A stretch of 64,000 bases of DNA. It comes from Manihot esculenta (Eukaryota; Streptophyta; Magnoliopsida; Malpighiales; Euphorbiaceae). The stretch lies in contig NC_035168.2 in assembly GCF_001659605.2 (NCBI RefSeq), positions 6,566,058 through 6,630,057 of the forward strand. The letters are read 5' to 3'. The notes beneath the pieces are model-generated. The model ran no database searches. It was not told the DNA's origin and saw only the letters and a list, made by a program, of their open reading frames with translations. Positions within the stretch are counted from its first letter, which is position 1, and every line of letters begins with the position of its first letter. Below, piece by piece: positions 22,701 through 33,699 of the stretch. The translations under genes were made by a program, and so were the position numbers.

Positions 22701-24766
22701 GTTCAGGACTTCTCGAAGATAGCAGCCCCTCTGACCAGACTGACCAGGAAGAATCAGAAGTTTCTGTGGACCGACCAGTGCGAAGAGAGTTTTGAAGAGC
22801 TTAAGAAGAGGTTGACTTCAGCACCAGTTTTAGCTCTGCCATCTAGTAATGAAGACTTTACAGTCTTTTGTGATGCGTCCCGTGTGGGACTGGGTTGTGT
22901 ACTGATGCAGAATGAGAGGGTGATTGCTTATGCTTCAAGGCAGCTGAAGAAGCATGAGTTGAATTACCCCACACATGACCTTGAGATGGCAGCAGTAATC
23001 TTTGCACTCAAGATGTGGAGGCACTACCTCTATGGGGTAAAATGTGAGATCTTCACAGATCATAAAAGCCTGCAGTACATCCTGAGTCAAAGAGATCTGA
23101 ATTTGAGACAGAGGAGATGGGTGGAGCTGCTGAGTGACTATGATTGCAAGATTCAGTACCATCCGGGTAAGGCGAATGTCGTGGCAGACGCCCTAAGCCG
23201 GAAGTCATTAGGCAGTCTATCCCACATCACGGCAGAGAGGAGACCAGTGGTGAAGGAGTTCTACAAGCTTATTGAGGAAGGTCTACAGATGGAGTTGTCT
23301 GGTACAGGTGCCTTGGTGGCCCAGATGAGAGTGGCACCCGTGTTTCTGGAGCAAGTGACTCAGAAGCAGCATGAGGACCCGGAGTTAGTGAAGATTGCCA
23401 GGACTGTTCAGTCAGGCAATGATAGTGAGTTCAGATTCGACAGCAAGGGGATCCTCCGCTATGGGAGCAGACTATGTGTACCAGATGACATAGGGCTAAA
23501 AGGAGACATTATGAGAGAGGCTCATAATGCAAGATACAGCATTCACCCCGGAGCCACCAAGATGTATCAAGATTTGAAGAAAGTTTATTGGTGGCCAGCG
23601 ATGAAGAAAGAAGTGGCACAGTTTGTGTCCGCCTGCGAAGTATGTCAGAGGGTGAAGCTGGAACATCAGAAGCCGGCTGGAATGCTTAACCTGCTACCTA
23701 TTCCAGAATGGAAATGAGAAAATATAGCGATGGACTTCGTAGTGGGGTTACCGGCGGCGTCCAACAGAGTGGACTCCATATGGGTGATTGTGGACAGACT
23801 CACCAAATCTGCTCACTTCTTTCCTGTCAGGAGTGGCTATTCTGTGGACAAGTTGGCACAGGTGTATGTAGATGAGATCGTCAGGTTGCATGGGGTTCCT
23901 ATTTCGATAGTGTCTGATAGAGGGCCCCAGTTCACCTCCAGGTTTTGGCAGAGTCTGCAGAATGCCATGGGTACTAGGTTGGATTTCAGTACTGCCTTCC
24001 ACCCCCAGACTGATGGACAGTCAGAAAGGACCATCCAGACTATCGAGGATATGCTCAGAATGTGTGTGCTGGACTTTGGCGGTTCTTGGAGGCAGCATCT
24101 ACCTTTGGTGGAGTTTGCCTACAATAACAGCCATCATGCTAGCATCGGGATGGCTCCATATGAAGCTTTGTACGGAAGGAAGTGCAGATCACCTGTTTGC
24201 TGGGAGGAAGTTGGAGAAAAGGCCTTGGCAGGGCCTGAGCTAGTAGAGATCACCAGCAGGGTGGTACCCATAATCAGAGAGAGAATCAAGACTGCTGCCA
24301 GCAGACAGAAGAGCTATGCAGACGTTCGCAGAAGACAGTTAGAGTTTTAGGAGGGGGATCTGGTATTGCTCAAGGTGTCTCCAATGAAGGGAGTGGTTCG
24401 CTTCGGGAAGAAAGGTAAACTAGCCCCACGATACATCGGACCCTTTGAAATCTTGCAAAAGATTGGGAATGTGTCGTACAAGCTGGATTTACCTGCTTCA
24501 ATGGAAAGAATCCATCCGGTTTTCCATGTTTCAATGTTGAGGAAGTTTGTGTCAGATCCGAGCAAGGTTCTTGTGAGCCTGATGTGGAGGTCCAAGAGGA
24601 TCTCACTTATGTTGAACAGCCAGTACGGATCATAGACACCCAGATCAGAAAGTTAAGAAACAAGGAAATCCCGATGGTGAAAGTCCTGTGGAACCACCAC
24701 AATTTGGAGGAATGCACTTGGGAGACACGGGAGTCTATGCTTCAGCAGTACCCTCATCTCTTTTAA
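19755..24766 (+). pseudogene. gag-pol: E2 gag-pol, four nonsense codons and one frameshift
   Basis: It is homologous end to end with E1 gag-pol. The expected start ATG after the acceptor is ATA here (reads [11 protein letters not shown]), so initiation is lost. In-frame stops lie at 20898 (TAG), 21249 (TAG), 23715 (TGA) and 24348 (TAG). By comparison with E1 these replace CAG, CAG, TGG and CAG, all C-to-T or G-to-A transitions. A one-base deletion near 24573 shifts the chromodomain frame. Otherwise the domains are complete: CCHC knuckle near 21130, protease DPG near 21424, RT FIDD near 22427, integrase Asp/Asp/Glu in 23730-24020, chromodomain 24600-24766. The protein cannot be made whole; the RNA could still be mobilised in trans. 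Confidence 0.9.
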
Positions 24767-24860
24767 GGTTAGATCTCTTTGTGTTTATGTGCTATGTATG
24801 TATGTTATGTTTTATGCCACGCTATGTGTGCTAGTTGAGGTACATTCGGGGACGAATGTT

Positions 24861-24876
24861 CTTAAGGGGGGGAGAA
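24861..24876 (+). other. E2 polypurine tract and preceding hairpin
   Basis: CTTAAGGGGGGGAGAA abuts the 3' LTR. Upstream, ACATTCG-GGGA-CGAATGT forms the same short hairpin as in E1. Confidence 0.85.
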
Positions 24877-27140
24877 TGTAATACCCGGCTAGACTCCGGT
24901 ATCGGAATTCCTACCGTCCGGTGGAATCTCGGATGTCGGAAGCCTCTAGTAGGGTAGAAACATGTTTTCATAAAATGTTTTGAAGTATTTCATGGTTTTA
25001 AGTATGAAAATTAAATGAGTTTTTGCATGAAAAGTCTTTGGAGGAAAACCCAGGTTCGGCCGCCGAAAGTCAAGTTCGGCCGCCGAACATGCATGCGTTT
25101 TGGAGGCACGTTAGGCCCCCGAAAGCATGAGTGAGGGAAGTCGAGGTTCGGCCGCCGAACCTCAAGTTCGGCCGCCGAACATGGCATGCATACGGAGGCA
25201 CGTTCGGCCCCCGAATGTGGCCTGGCCAGCCACTATAAAAGGGTCCCTTGGCCGAAAACGGGCGAGCTTTTTTCCCCATTTCCGGCCAAGGTGAGTTCTC
25301 CGCCACCCCTCCCTCGATCTTGAGTGTTTTCCTTAGATCTTCCATGATTTTCACGGGTTTTAACTTCTGTTTTGAAGATCTGTGAGTAAAGAGCAAGTTT
25401 TGGGTACTTGGAGGTTCAAAGAGCTCAATCTCTCCATCTCCAAGCTAGGATCGCCTTTCCTCTCGTTTCTTCAAGAGGTAAGCTCGGATCCACCCTTGTT
25501 ATGTGTTTTAAACAAGCATTAAGTTGTTTTATGGGTAGAGATGCATGTTTAGGCTTGTTGTTGAGTTATGGGTTAATATTGATGTTTTGAGCAATGTATG
25601 TTGGTTTGTGTTGTTATTGTGTGTTGTAGTTGGGGTTTAAGTTAGTTTGAGGCCCCTAGGAACCATTGTATGTATTTTTGCATGATTTGGATGAGTTATA
25701 TGCATGTTGGACGAGTTAGGAGGCAAATGTGCATAAAGAGAGCCAAGTTTCTGCCCTTTGGCAGAAACCAGGTTCGGCAGCCGAAGGAGCTTTCGGCCGC
25801 CGAACGTGGCTGGGGAGGCAGGCCTTTCGGCTGCCGAAGTTGCCCCCGAAAAGAGACTTTCATCTCTGTCTGGGACTTTCGGCCGCCGAAGGTGCCGCCG
25901 AACATGCATGAGTTTCGCCTCTGTCTGGGAGTTTCGGCCGCCGAAGGTGCCCTGTCCAGCCATTTCTTGCATGTTTTCCTATGATTATTCCATGATGTTT
26001 TAGGGGGTTTTTGGGGAGTATATTAGAGTTATGTTTATGTATGTTTGGTCCCTCATTGGAGTCCACCTGTGTAGGTTCGGACCCGAGGAACCGAGGACCC
26101 CAGCAGTGAGCCAGCTGCTACAGAGTTTGTCAGAGCTAGCCGGAGGTGAGTGGAATAAACTTTAAGTTTTAAAATAAATGAAATATGAATTTCGAGCATG
26201 ATCCATGCATCACGAATGCCATGAGATATAGTAGGTTGTTTGCATTAGTATTCACGAATATGTTGCATTGCATTTATGATGTTGATGTGGATTGGTTATT
26301 GAATGATCCTTTAGTCCTCATATGGCATGATGATGTTACGGCATGATATGGTATGGAAGTCCAGGTTGTACCCATTCTACGTCCCTGGCACGATGTAAGA
26401 GAAAGTCCAGGTTGTACCCATTCTACGTCCCTGGCACATTGGTATGTTATGATATGTTATGATAAGAGAAAGACCGGTTGTACCCATTCTACGTCCCGGC
26501 ACAGTTGGACTATGTAGAGGACTATTGGTGACAATACCATCCGAGATGTGCTTAGTTGTGATGTGTTGCATTACATAATGGCATGAAATTTTAATATATG
26601 ATTTCACTATTCTGCTCACTGGGCTTTGTAGCTCACCCCTCTCCCCTAACCCCAGATGTGCAGGTACAGGGTAGACCAGGAGGTTAGCCAGAGTTTTGAA
26701 GTATGTCTATGTAATAGTTAGATTGTGGACATGACAATTGTACTATGATGTAATGTAAGAGATTTCAGTATGTTATGTAACGAGGTATATTGAGGTTATA
26801 GATGTGCTTGACCCTATGAGTATTGTAATCCCTTGTTGATGCATGATCTTAGATATTTGATGATACAGATGTTAGCCAACTCAACACTCGTATATCGCCC
26901 ATTGGGGCATTATTGAGATCCCACAGAGGGGTCAAGTTTATGATATGTTTTAGTGCATGCACAGGTTGAGTTTGGTGTATGAGAAATGAAAGAAAAGTTT
27001 TAATTTTTATGTATGATTGTTGATCATGTATGGGATTATACAGGTTTACAGGTTATATGTCAGGCTTGCTACGGGTCCCGGCGGCCTTAAGCCGATCTGG
27101 ATCCTAGCGCCGGTAACGGTCCGATTTTTGGGTCGTTACA
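24877..27140 (+). repeat. E2 3' LTR
   Basis: This 2,264-bp LTR has TATAAAAG at 25234-25241. It lacks two repeat units present in the 5' LTR: 20 bp near 25180 and 66 bp near 25945. Outside these, only scattered substitutions are seen. Confidence 0.95.
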
Positions 27141-27145
27141 ACAAC

Positions 27146-28130
27146 TCTTATAAGGCAAACACAAAGCTACACACTATACATTATCTCTTTACATGTACAT
27201 GTCCACACTAGCTATTAAATAACTCTTCTTCTTGCAAACCCTGCTGGACTCCTTCTGAACTCTGAACCTGCAAACCTGGGGGATAGGGGAGAGGGATGAG
27301 CTATACAAGCCCAATGAGTAGAACTATATAAACCATAAGTTGAAAACATGATCTCATGGAATGCACTACAACACATCATCTCAGGGATCAGACATGACCA
27401 CCAACAATCCCACTCAAAGGATGCCTGGCCTAGCCAGGTCTTACAACCTTAATCTGCCTGGCCCGGCCAGGTCTTACCACTCTGCCTGCCTGGCCCAGCC
27501 AGGTCTTACTATCTCTGCTGCCTGATCTAGTCAGGTGTTATCTACAGATGGCTGCCTGGCCCGGCCAGGTCTTATAACAGAGTTTGGGCTATTGGAGTCG
27601 CCTTGGTCTATCCACAGCCTCATACACATCGTATTATGCAATGCATCAACTTCGTGAAACTAATGCAAACACCCTACTATACTCTTATGATGCATGACAT
27701 ATGCTCAAAGCAGTTTAGTTCTGAAAAGAGAAGTTCCACTCACCTCTGGCTGCCTCTGTACTAACTCTGCAGGTTCTGAAATAGTGCTCACTGCTGCTCT
27801 CTGGGGTTCCTCTGGTCCGTACCTACACAGGTGGACTCAAATGAGGGACCAAACTAACTCAAGAACATCTCTAAGAAACTCCCCAAAAACCCTCTAAACG
27901 ATCCTCAAACAATCACATAAAGCATGCAAAAGAAAGCTGGACAGGGCACTTTCGGCGGCCGAAACCCCTCTCCAGAGACGAAACTCATGCATGTTCGGTG
28001 GCACCTTCGGCAGCCGAAAGTCTCGTCCAGAGACGAAACTCAACCTTCGGCGGCACTTTCGGCGGCCGAACCTTGCCTCCAGAGACGAAAGTCCCAAGTT
28101 TCGGGGGCAAGTTTTGGCAGCCGAAACTGC
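27146..28130 (-). repeat. E3 LTR, inverted, right of E2
   Basis: It continues the inverted E3 LTR backwards to about position 42264 of the 3' LTR. It passes the hairpin array (27415-27580), the GTGTAGGTACGGACC region and the second box cluster. At 28130 it stops inside a box repeat, AGCCGAAACTGC, and pol on the plus strand follows at once. U3, TATA and the donor of this LTR are therefore missing, as are PBS and gag. Confidence 0.85.
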
Positions 28131-31100
28131 GTCAGGTACTCTCATCATTGGGTGTTCCGAGGTGTATGCTTTGATGGACCCGGTGCTTCTCACTCTTTCA
28201 TTTCTTCTAGAGCCGCTGAGAGATTGGGGTTGATTGTATCCGAGTTAGAGTGTCCCTCTCTGGGTCAGTGGACCTAGATGTGACCCATCATTGGCAGAGT
28301 CAGTCTGTCAGTTCAGTCCAGTGTTTATAGAGGATAGATGCCTTCCAGCTGACCTGTGGTTCTAGAGTTGACAGATTTTGATGTCATTCTAGGGATGGAT
28401 TGGTTATCTACCTATAGTGCTACTTGCACTGCAGGGACAAGGTAGTGAGTCTCAGAGACCAGGATGGGTCAGAGTGTGTCTTCAGAGGAGACAGGAGAGG
28501 GACACCTAGGGTTTGATATCAGCCCTCCAGGCTCGTAGGATGTTGAGGAAGGGGTGTCAGGGTTCCTAGCTTATGTGAGAGAGCTAGACAGTCGTTAGGG
28601 GAACCATCCTCAGTACCAGTTGTTAGAGAATTCCCAGATGTGTTTCCTGAAGAGTTCCAGGACTACCACCTGATAGGGAAATAGAGTTCGAGATAAAGTT
28701 GATGCCCGGTGCAGACCGATCTTCTATTCTCCCTACAGGATGGCGCCAACAGAGTTGAGAGAACTGAAAGAACAGTTACAGGATTTGGTAGCAAAAGGTT
28801 TCATCCGCCCGAGTACCTCCCCTTGGGGTGCTCCAGTATTATTTGTCAGAAAGAAGGATGGACCTCTTAGACTTTGTATCGACTACAGGCAGTTGAACAA
28901 AGTCACGATAAAAAACAAGTATCCTTTACCCAGGATCGATGATCTATTTGACCCAGTTGGCAGGAGCAGGTTATTTTTCTAAGATAGATCTGAGATCCGG
29001 ATACCACCAGTTGAAGATCAGAGAAGGAGATGTATCCAAGACTGCTTTCCGAACCAGATATGGGCATTATGAGTTCCTAGTGATGCCGTTCGGGTTGACT
29101 AATGCCCTGCAGCATTCATGGATCTCATGAACAGGTTTTCAGGGAGTACTTGGATCGTTTTGTGATCGTCTTTATAGATGATATCTTGGTGTACTCCCAG
29201 GAATGCGGAGGAGCATGCCCAGCATCTGAGGATCGTTTTGCAAACTTTGAGAGAGCATGGCTTGTATGCCAAGTTCTCCAAATGCGAGTTCTGGCTAAGG
29301 AGCATTGCCTTTTTGGGACATGTAGTATCAGAGGAAGGAATAACAGTAGATCAAGAGGTAGAGGAGTAGCCAATTGGCCTACACCCACGACAGTGACAGA
29401 GATCAAGAGTTTTCTGGGTTTGGCAGGCTACTATCGGAGGTTTGTTCAGGACTTTTCGAAGATAGCTGCTCCTATGACCAGACTGACCAGGAAGAATCAG
29501 AAGTTCGTATGGTCAGAGGATTGTGATGAGAGTTTTGAAGAGTTGAAGAGACGGTTGACTTTAGCACTGGTGTTAGCTCTGCCGAACAGTGAGGATGAGT
29601 TCACAGTGTTCTGTGATGCATCCCGAGTGGGATTAGGTTGTGTGTTAATGCAGAATGACAGAGTGATAGCTTATGCTTCTAGACAGCTTAAGAGGCACGA
29701 GCTGAACTGCCCGACACACGATCTTGAGATGGCAGCTGTTATCTTTGCACTTAAGATGTGGAGGCATTACCTCTATGGGGTAAAGTGTGAGATCTATACG
29801 GATCATAAGAGTCTGCAGCACATCTTAAGTCAGAGAGAGTTAAACTTGAGGCAGAGACGGTGGGTAGAATTGCTCAGTGATTACGATTGTAAGATCCAAT
29901 ATCATCCGGGTAAGGCTAATGTTGTAGCTGATGCCTTAAGCCGGAAGTCACTTGGCATTTGTCCCACATTGCAGTAGAGAGAAGATCGGTGGTGAAGGAC
30001 TTTTATAGACTCATGGATGAAGGACTACAGTTGCAGTGTCCTGGTACATATGCTTTGATTGCACAGATGAGAGTTACACCAGTGTTTCTAGAGCAAGTGG
30101 CTCTGAAACAACACGAAGATCTGAGTTAGTGAAGATTGCCAGGACTGTTCAGTCTGGCAACAGTGCAGAGTTCAGATTTGATAGTGAGGGGATTCTTCGT
30201 CACGGTAAGAGATTATGTGTACCAGATGATAGCAGGTTGAAGGAAGACATTATGAGGGAAGCTCATAGTGCGAGGTATAGCGTTCACCCTGGAGCCACCA
30301 AGATGTATCAAGACCTGAGAAGGGTGTATTGGTGGCCAGCGATGAAAAGGGAAGTGGCACAGTTTGTGTCAGCCTGCGAAACATGTCAAAGGGTGAAGCT
30401 AGAACACCAGAAGCCGGCTGGAATGCTTAACCCACTGCCGATTCCAGAGTGGAAATGGGAGAACATAGCTATGGATTTTGTAGTGGGGTTACCGGCGACG
30501 TCCAACAGGCTAGACTCCATATGGGTGATTGTGGACAGACTGACGAAATCTGCTCACTTCATTCCAGTCAGGAGCAACTATTCTGTGGACAAGTTAGCGC
30601 AGGTCTATGTAGAAGAGATAGTCAAGCTGCATGGAGTTCCAGTGTCGATAGTATCAGATAGAGGACCGCAGTTCACCTCCAGATTTTGGCGGAGTCTGCA
30701 AGCTGCTATGGGTACAAGATTGATTTCAACACTGCTTTCCATCCACAGACAGACGGTCAGTCAGAGAGGACCATCCAGACCATAGAAGATATGCTGAGAA
30801 TGTGTGTGTTAGACTTTGGCGGTTCTTTGGAGGCAGCAATCTACTCTGGTGGAATTTGCCTACAACAACAGCCATCATGCTAGCATAGGGATGGCTCCTT
30901 ATGAAGCTCTGTATGGGAGGAAGTGCAGAACACCTGTTTGCTGGGAAGAGGTAGGAGAGAAGGCTCTTGCAGGGCAGAGTTAGTTGAGATTACCAGCAAG
31001 TTTAGTGCCTGTGATCAGAGAGAGGATCAGAACAGCTGTAAGCAGGCAGAAAAGCTATGCAGACATCCGTAGGAAGCAGATAGAGTTCCAGGAGGGGGAT

Positions 31101-31320
31101 ATGGTATTGCTGAAAGTGTCTCCAATGAAGGGAGTGGTTCGCTTTGGAAGAAGGGTAAATTAGCTCCACGGTACATAGGTCCTTTGAGATCTTGCAGAAG
31201 AACGGGCCTGTTGTCGTATAAGCTGGATTTACCTGCATCGATGGAACAAATTCACCTGGTATTTCATGTTTCGATGTTGAGAAAGTTTGTATCAGATCCA
31301 GAGAAGGTTCTTAGTGAGCC
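28131..31320 (+). pseudogene. pol: E3 pol (protease to integrase), many frameshifts
   Basis: Plus-strand homology to E1 pol starts just before the protease (ALMDP) and runs through RT, RNase H and integrase to the segment before the chromodomain, where E4 is inserted. Protein identity to E1 is high where it can be read, for example 28740-28980, 29380-29930 and 30240-30700. The frame breaks more than a dozen times, almost always by one missing or extra base and often in short homopolymers. Gag is absent. The indel load is far above that of E2 or E4 coding regions and continues into the neighbouring E4 LTR, so part of it may be sequencing error. Confidence 0.85.
31316..31320. repeat. Target-site duplication GAGCC, left of E4
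   Basis: It matches 41145-41149 exactly and lies in the E3 pol sequence. Confidence 0.95.
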
Positions 31321-33602
31321 TGTACGACCCGAAAATCGGACCGCTACCGGCGCTAGGATCCGGGTCGACTTAAGGCCGCTGGGACCCGTAGCAAGCCTAA
31401 CATGCATCCTGAGACCTGCTTAATCCCATACATGATCAACAATGTGCGTAAAAAATTTAAAACTTTTCTTTTCATATACATCAACCAAACTCAACCTGCA
31501 TAAACATTAACATAACATTGATCCCTCTGTGGGATCTCATCAGTGGCCCCCAATGGGTGACATAACATATGCTGAGTTGGTTTACATAAACATCATAAAA
31601 AATCTCTAAGATCATGTATTAAAGAGACAACACCAATCTATGGTCAAGCACACCTCTAACAATCCATATACATCATCTCATTACATAACTATACTGATTA
31701 AAGACATTACATTTCTATTTGATCATGTCCATTGCTAGCTATTACATAAACATGACTTCTTTACTCTATCCGACTCTTGCTCTATACTGTACCTGCAAGC
31801 CTGGGGGTAAAGGGAGAGGGGTGAGCTAAAAGCCCAGTGAGTAGACCATAAAACATATTTTCAACATGCTCCACTGAAATGCATCATAACACAGACAATT
31901 CACATAAGGGTTGGGTGAACTTGTCACCAATTAGTCCAAGCTAACTCTGTGCCAGGCCGTAGCATGGGGTCCTGGTCTTCCTGTCATACATACATTACTT
32001 ACCATTATCCCAGGCCTCCTCTGGACTCCTGGTCTTCGAGTCCCATAACTGTGCCAGGCCGTAGAATGGGGTCCTGGTCTTTCCTACTCTGTGCCAGACG
32101 TAGAATGGGGTCCTGGTCTTCCTGTCATAGACTAATTGGGTCATCCAACATTCACCCACATCAACAATAATCGATGCAATGCGGCATATTCGTGAAAACT
32201 AATGCAATCATCCTATTGCATAATCATGATGCATGAAACATGATAAAACATTTAATTTCTCAATTTAAAAGATTAAGTTTAGTTCCACTCACCTCTGGGT
32301 TGACTCTGACAACACCGAAGCAGCTGAACTCACTGCTGGGGTCCTCGGTTCCTCGGGTCCGAACCTACACAGGTGGACTCAAATGAGGGACCAAACATAC
32401 CTGAACATAACTAATAAACTACTCCCCAAAAACTCCCTAAAACATCATGAAACAACCATAGAAAACATGCAAAGGAGGCCTGGACAGGGCACTTTCGGCG
32501 GCAGGTTCGGCGGCCGAAAGTCCCTCCAGAGCCAAAAGTCAGGCAGGTTCGGCGGCACCTTCGGCGCCGAAACTTCCAGACAGAGACGAAACTCATGCAT
32601 GTTCGGCGGCACTTTCGACGGCCGAAACTGCCAGACAGAGACGAAGTCTCCTTTCGGGGCAAGCTTCGGCAGCCGAAAGGCTGCCTCCCCAGCCATGTTC
32701 GGCGGCCGAAAGTCCTTTGGCTGCCGAACTGGTTTCTGCCAAGGGCAGAAACTTGGCTCCCTATGCACATTTCGCCTCCAAACCTTACCAACATGCATCA
32801 ACCTATTCTACAACACACAAACACAAGCATACATGTTCCTAGGGGCCTCAACCATCATAAACCCCATCTACAACACATCAAGCATCCACATTGCTCAAGA
32901 ACATACATTTATACCCATAAACATAACCATAGCCTAAACATGCATTCTAACCCATAGATCTACTTAAAACTTACTTAAAACATGCAATGAGCTTAAGATC
33001 GGCTCTTACCTCTTGAAGATCGAGAGAGAGACGACCTAAAACTCGAAGTTGGGAGAGATTGGGTTCTTGAACCTCCAAGCTCCAAAACTTTGCTCAAAAG
33101 CTCAAATCTTCAAAACAAAGTTTAAAACAAATGAAAATCTTGAAAGATTTAGAGGAAAGACGCCAAAGATGGGTGAGGGGCGGCGGAAAATCACCTTGGC
33201 CGAAAATGGGGAAAAGCTCGCCCGTTTTCGGCTAAGGGACCCTTTTATAGTGGCTGGCCAGACCACATTCGGGGGCCGAATGTGCCTCCGCATGCATGCC
33301 ATGTTCGGCGGCCGAACTTGAGATTCGGCGGCCGAACTGGACTTCCTCACCTATGCTTTCGGGGGCCTAAAGCACACCCGCAACGCATGCATGTTCGGCG
33401 GCCGAACTTGAGGTTCGGCGGCCGAACCTGAGTTTTCCTCCAATGCTATTTTCATGCAAAAACTCATTTTCTTTCATGCTTAAAACATAAAACACATTAA
33501 ACTTTTTATAAAAACATGGTTTTACCCTACTAGAGGCTTTCGACATCCGAGATTCCACCGGACGGTAGGAATTCCGATACCGAAGTCTAGCCGGGTATTA
33601 CA
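31321..33602 (-). repeat. E4 3' LTR (minus strand)
   Basis: This 2,282-bp LTR differs from the 5' LTR (2,178 bp) by larger repeat-unit differences near 32070-32110 and 33300-33340. It also has many single-base gains and losses between 31321 and about 33360, for example near 31524, 31600, 31668 and 31848. The hairpin region has about four units here. Confidence 0.9.
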
Positions 33603-33617
33603 TTCTCCCCCCCTTAA
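33603..33617 (-). other. E4 polypurine tract (minus strand)
   Basis: On the minus strand CTTAAGGGGGGGAGAA-type sequence abuts the LTR. It is preceded by the GAACATTC...GAATGTTC hairpin at about 33619-33640. Confidence 0.85.
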
Positions 33618-33699
33618 GAACATTCATCCCCGAATGTTCCTCAACTAGCACATGCATAAAATCATCACAACATACACATAAAACACATAGGGACTAACC

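Larger units (their letters stand above)
17174..27140 (+). mobile_element. E2: full-length Tekay/Del-like retrotransposon, coding region decayed
   Basis: E2 is 9,967 bp with LTRs at 17174-19523 and 24877-27140, PBS, gag-pol and PPT, inserted in the inverted E3 LTR. It is closely related to E1 in protein sequence but its LTRs are distinct in several blocks. The LTRs differ in length by 86 bp, explained by one extra 20-bp and one extra 66-bp unit of box repeats in the 5' LTR. The reading frame has four nonsense codons, one frameshift and a lost start codon. Confidence 0.95.
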
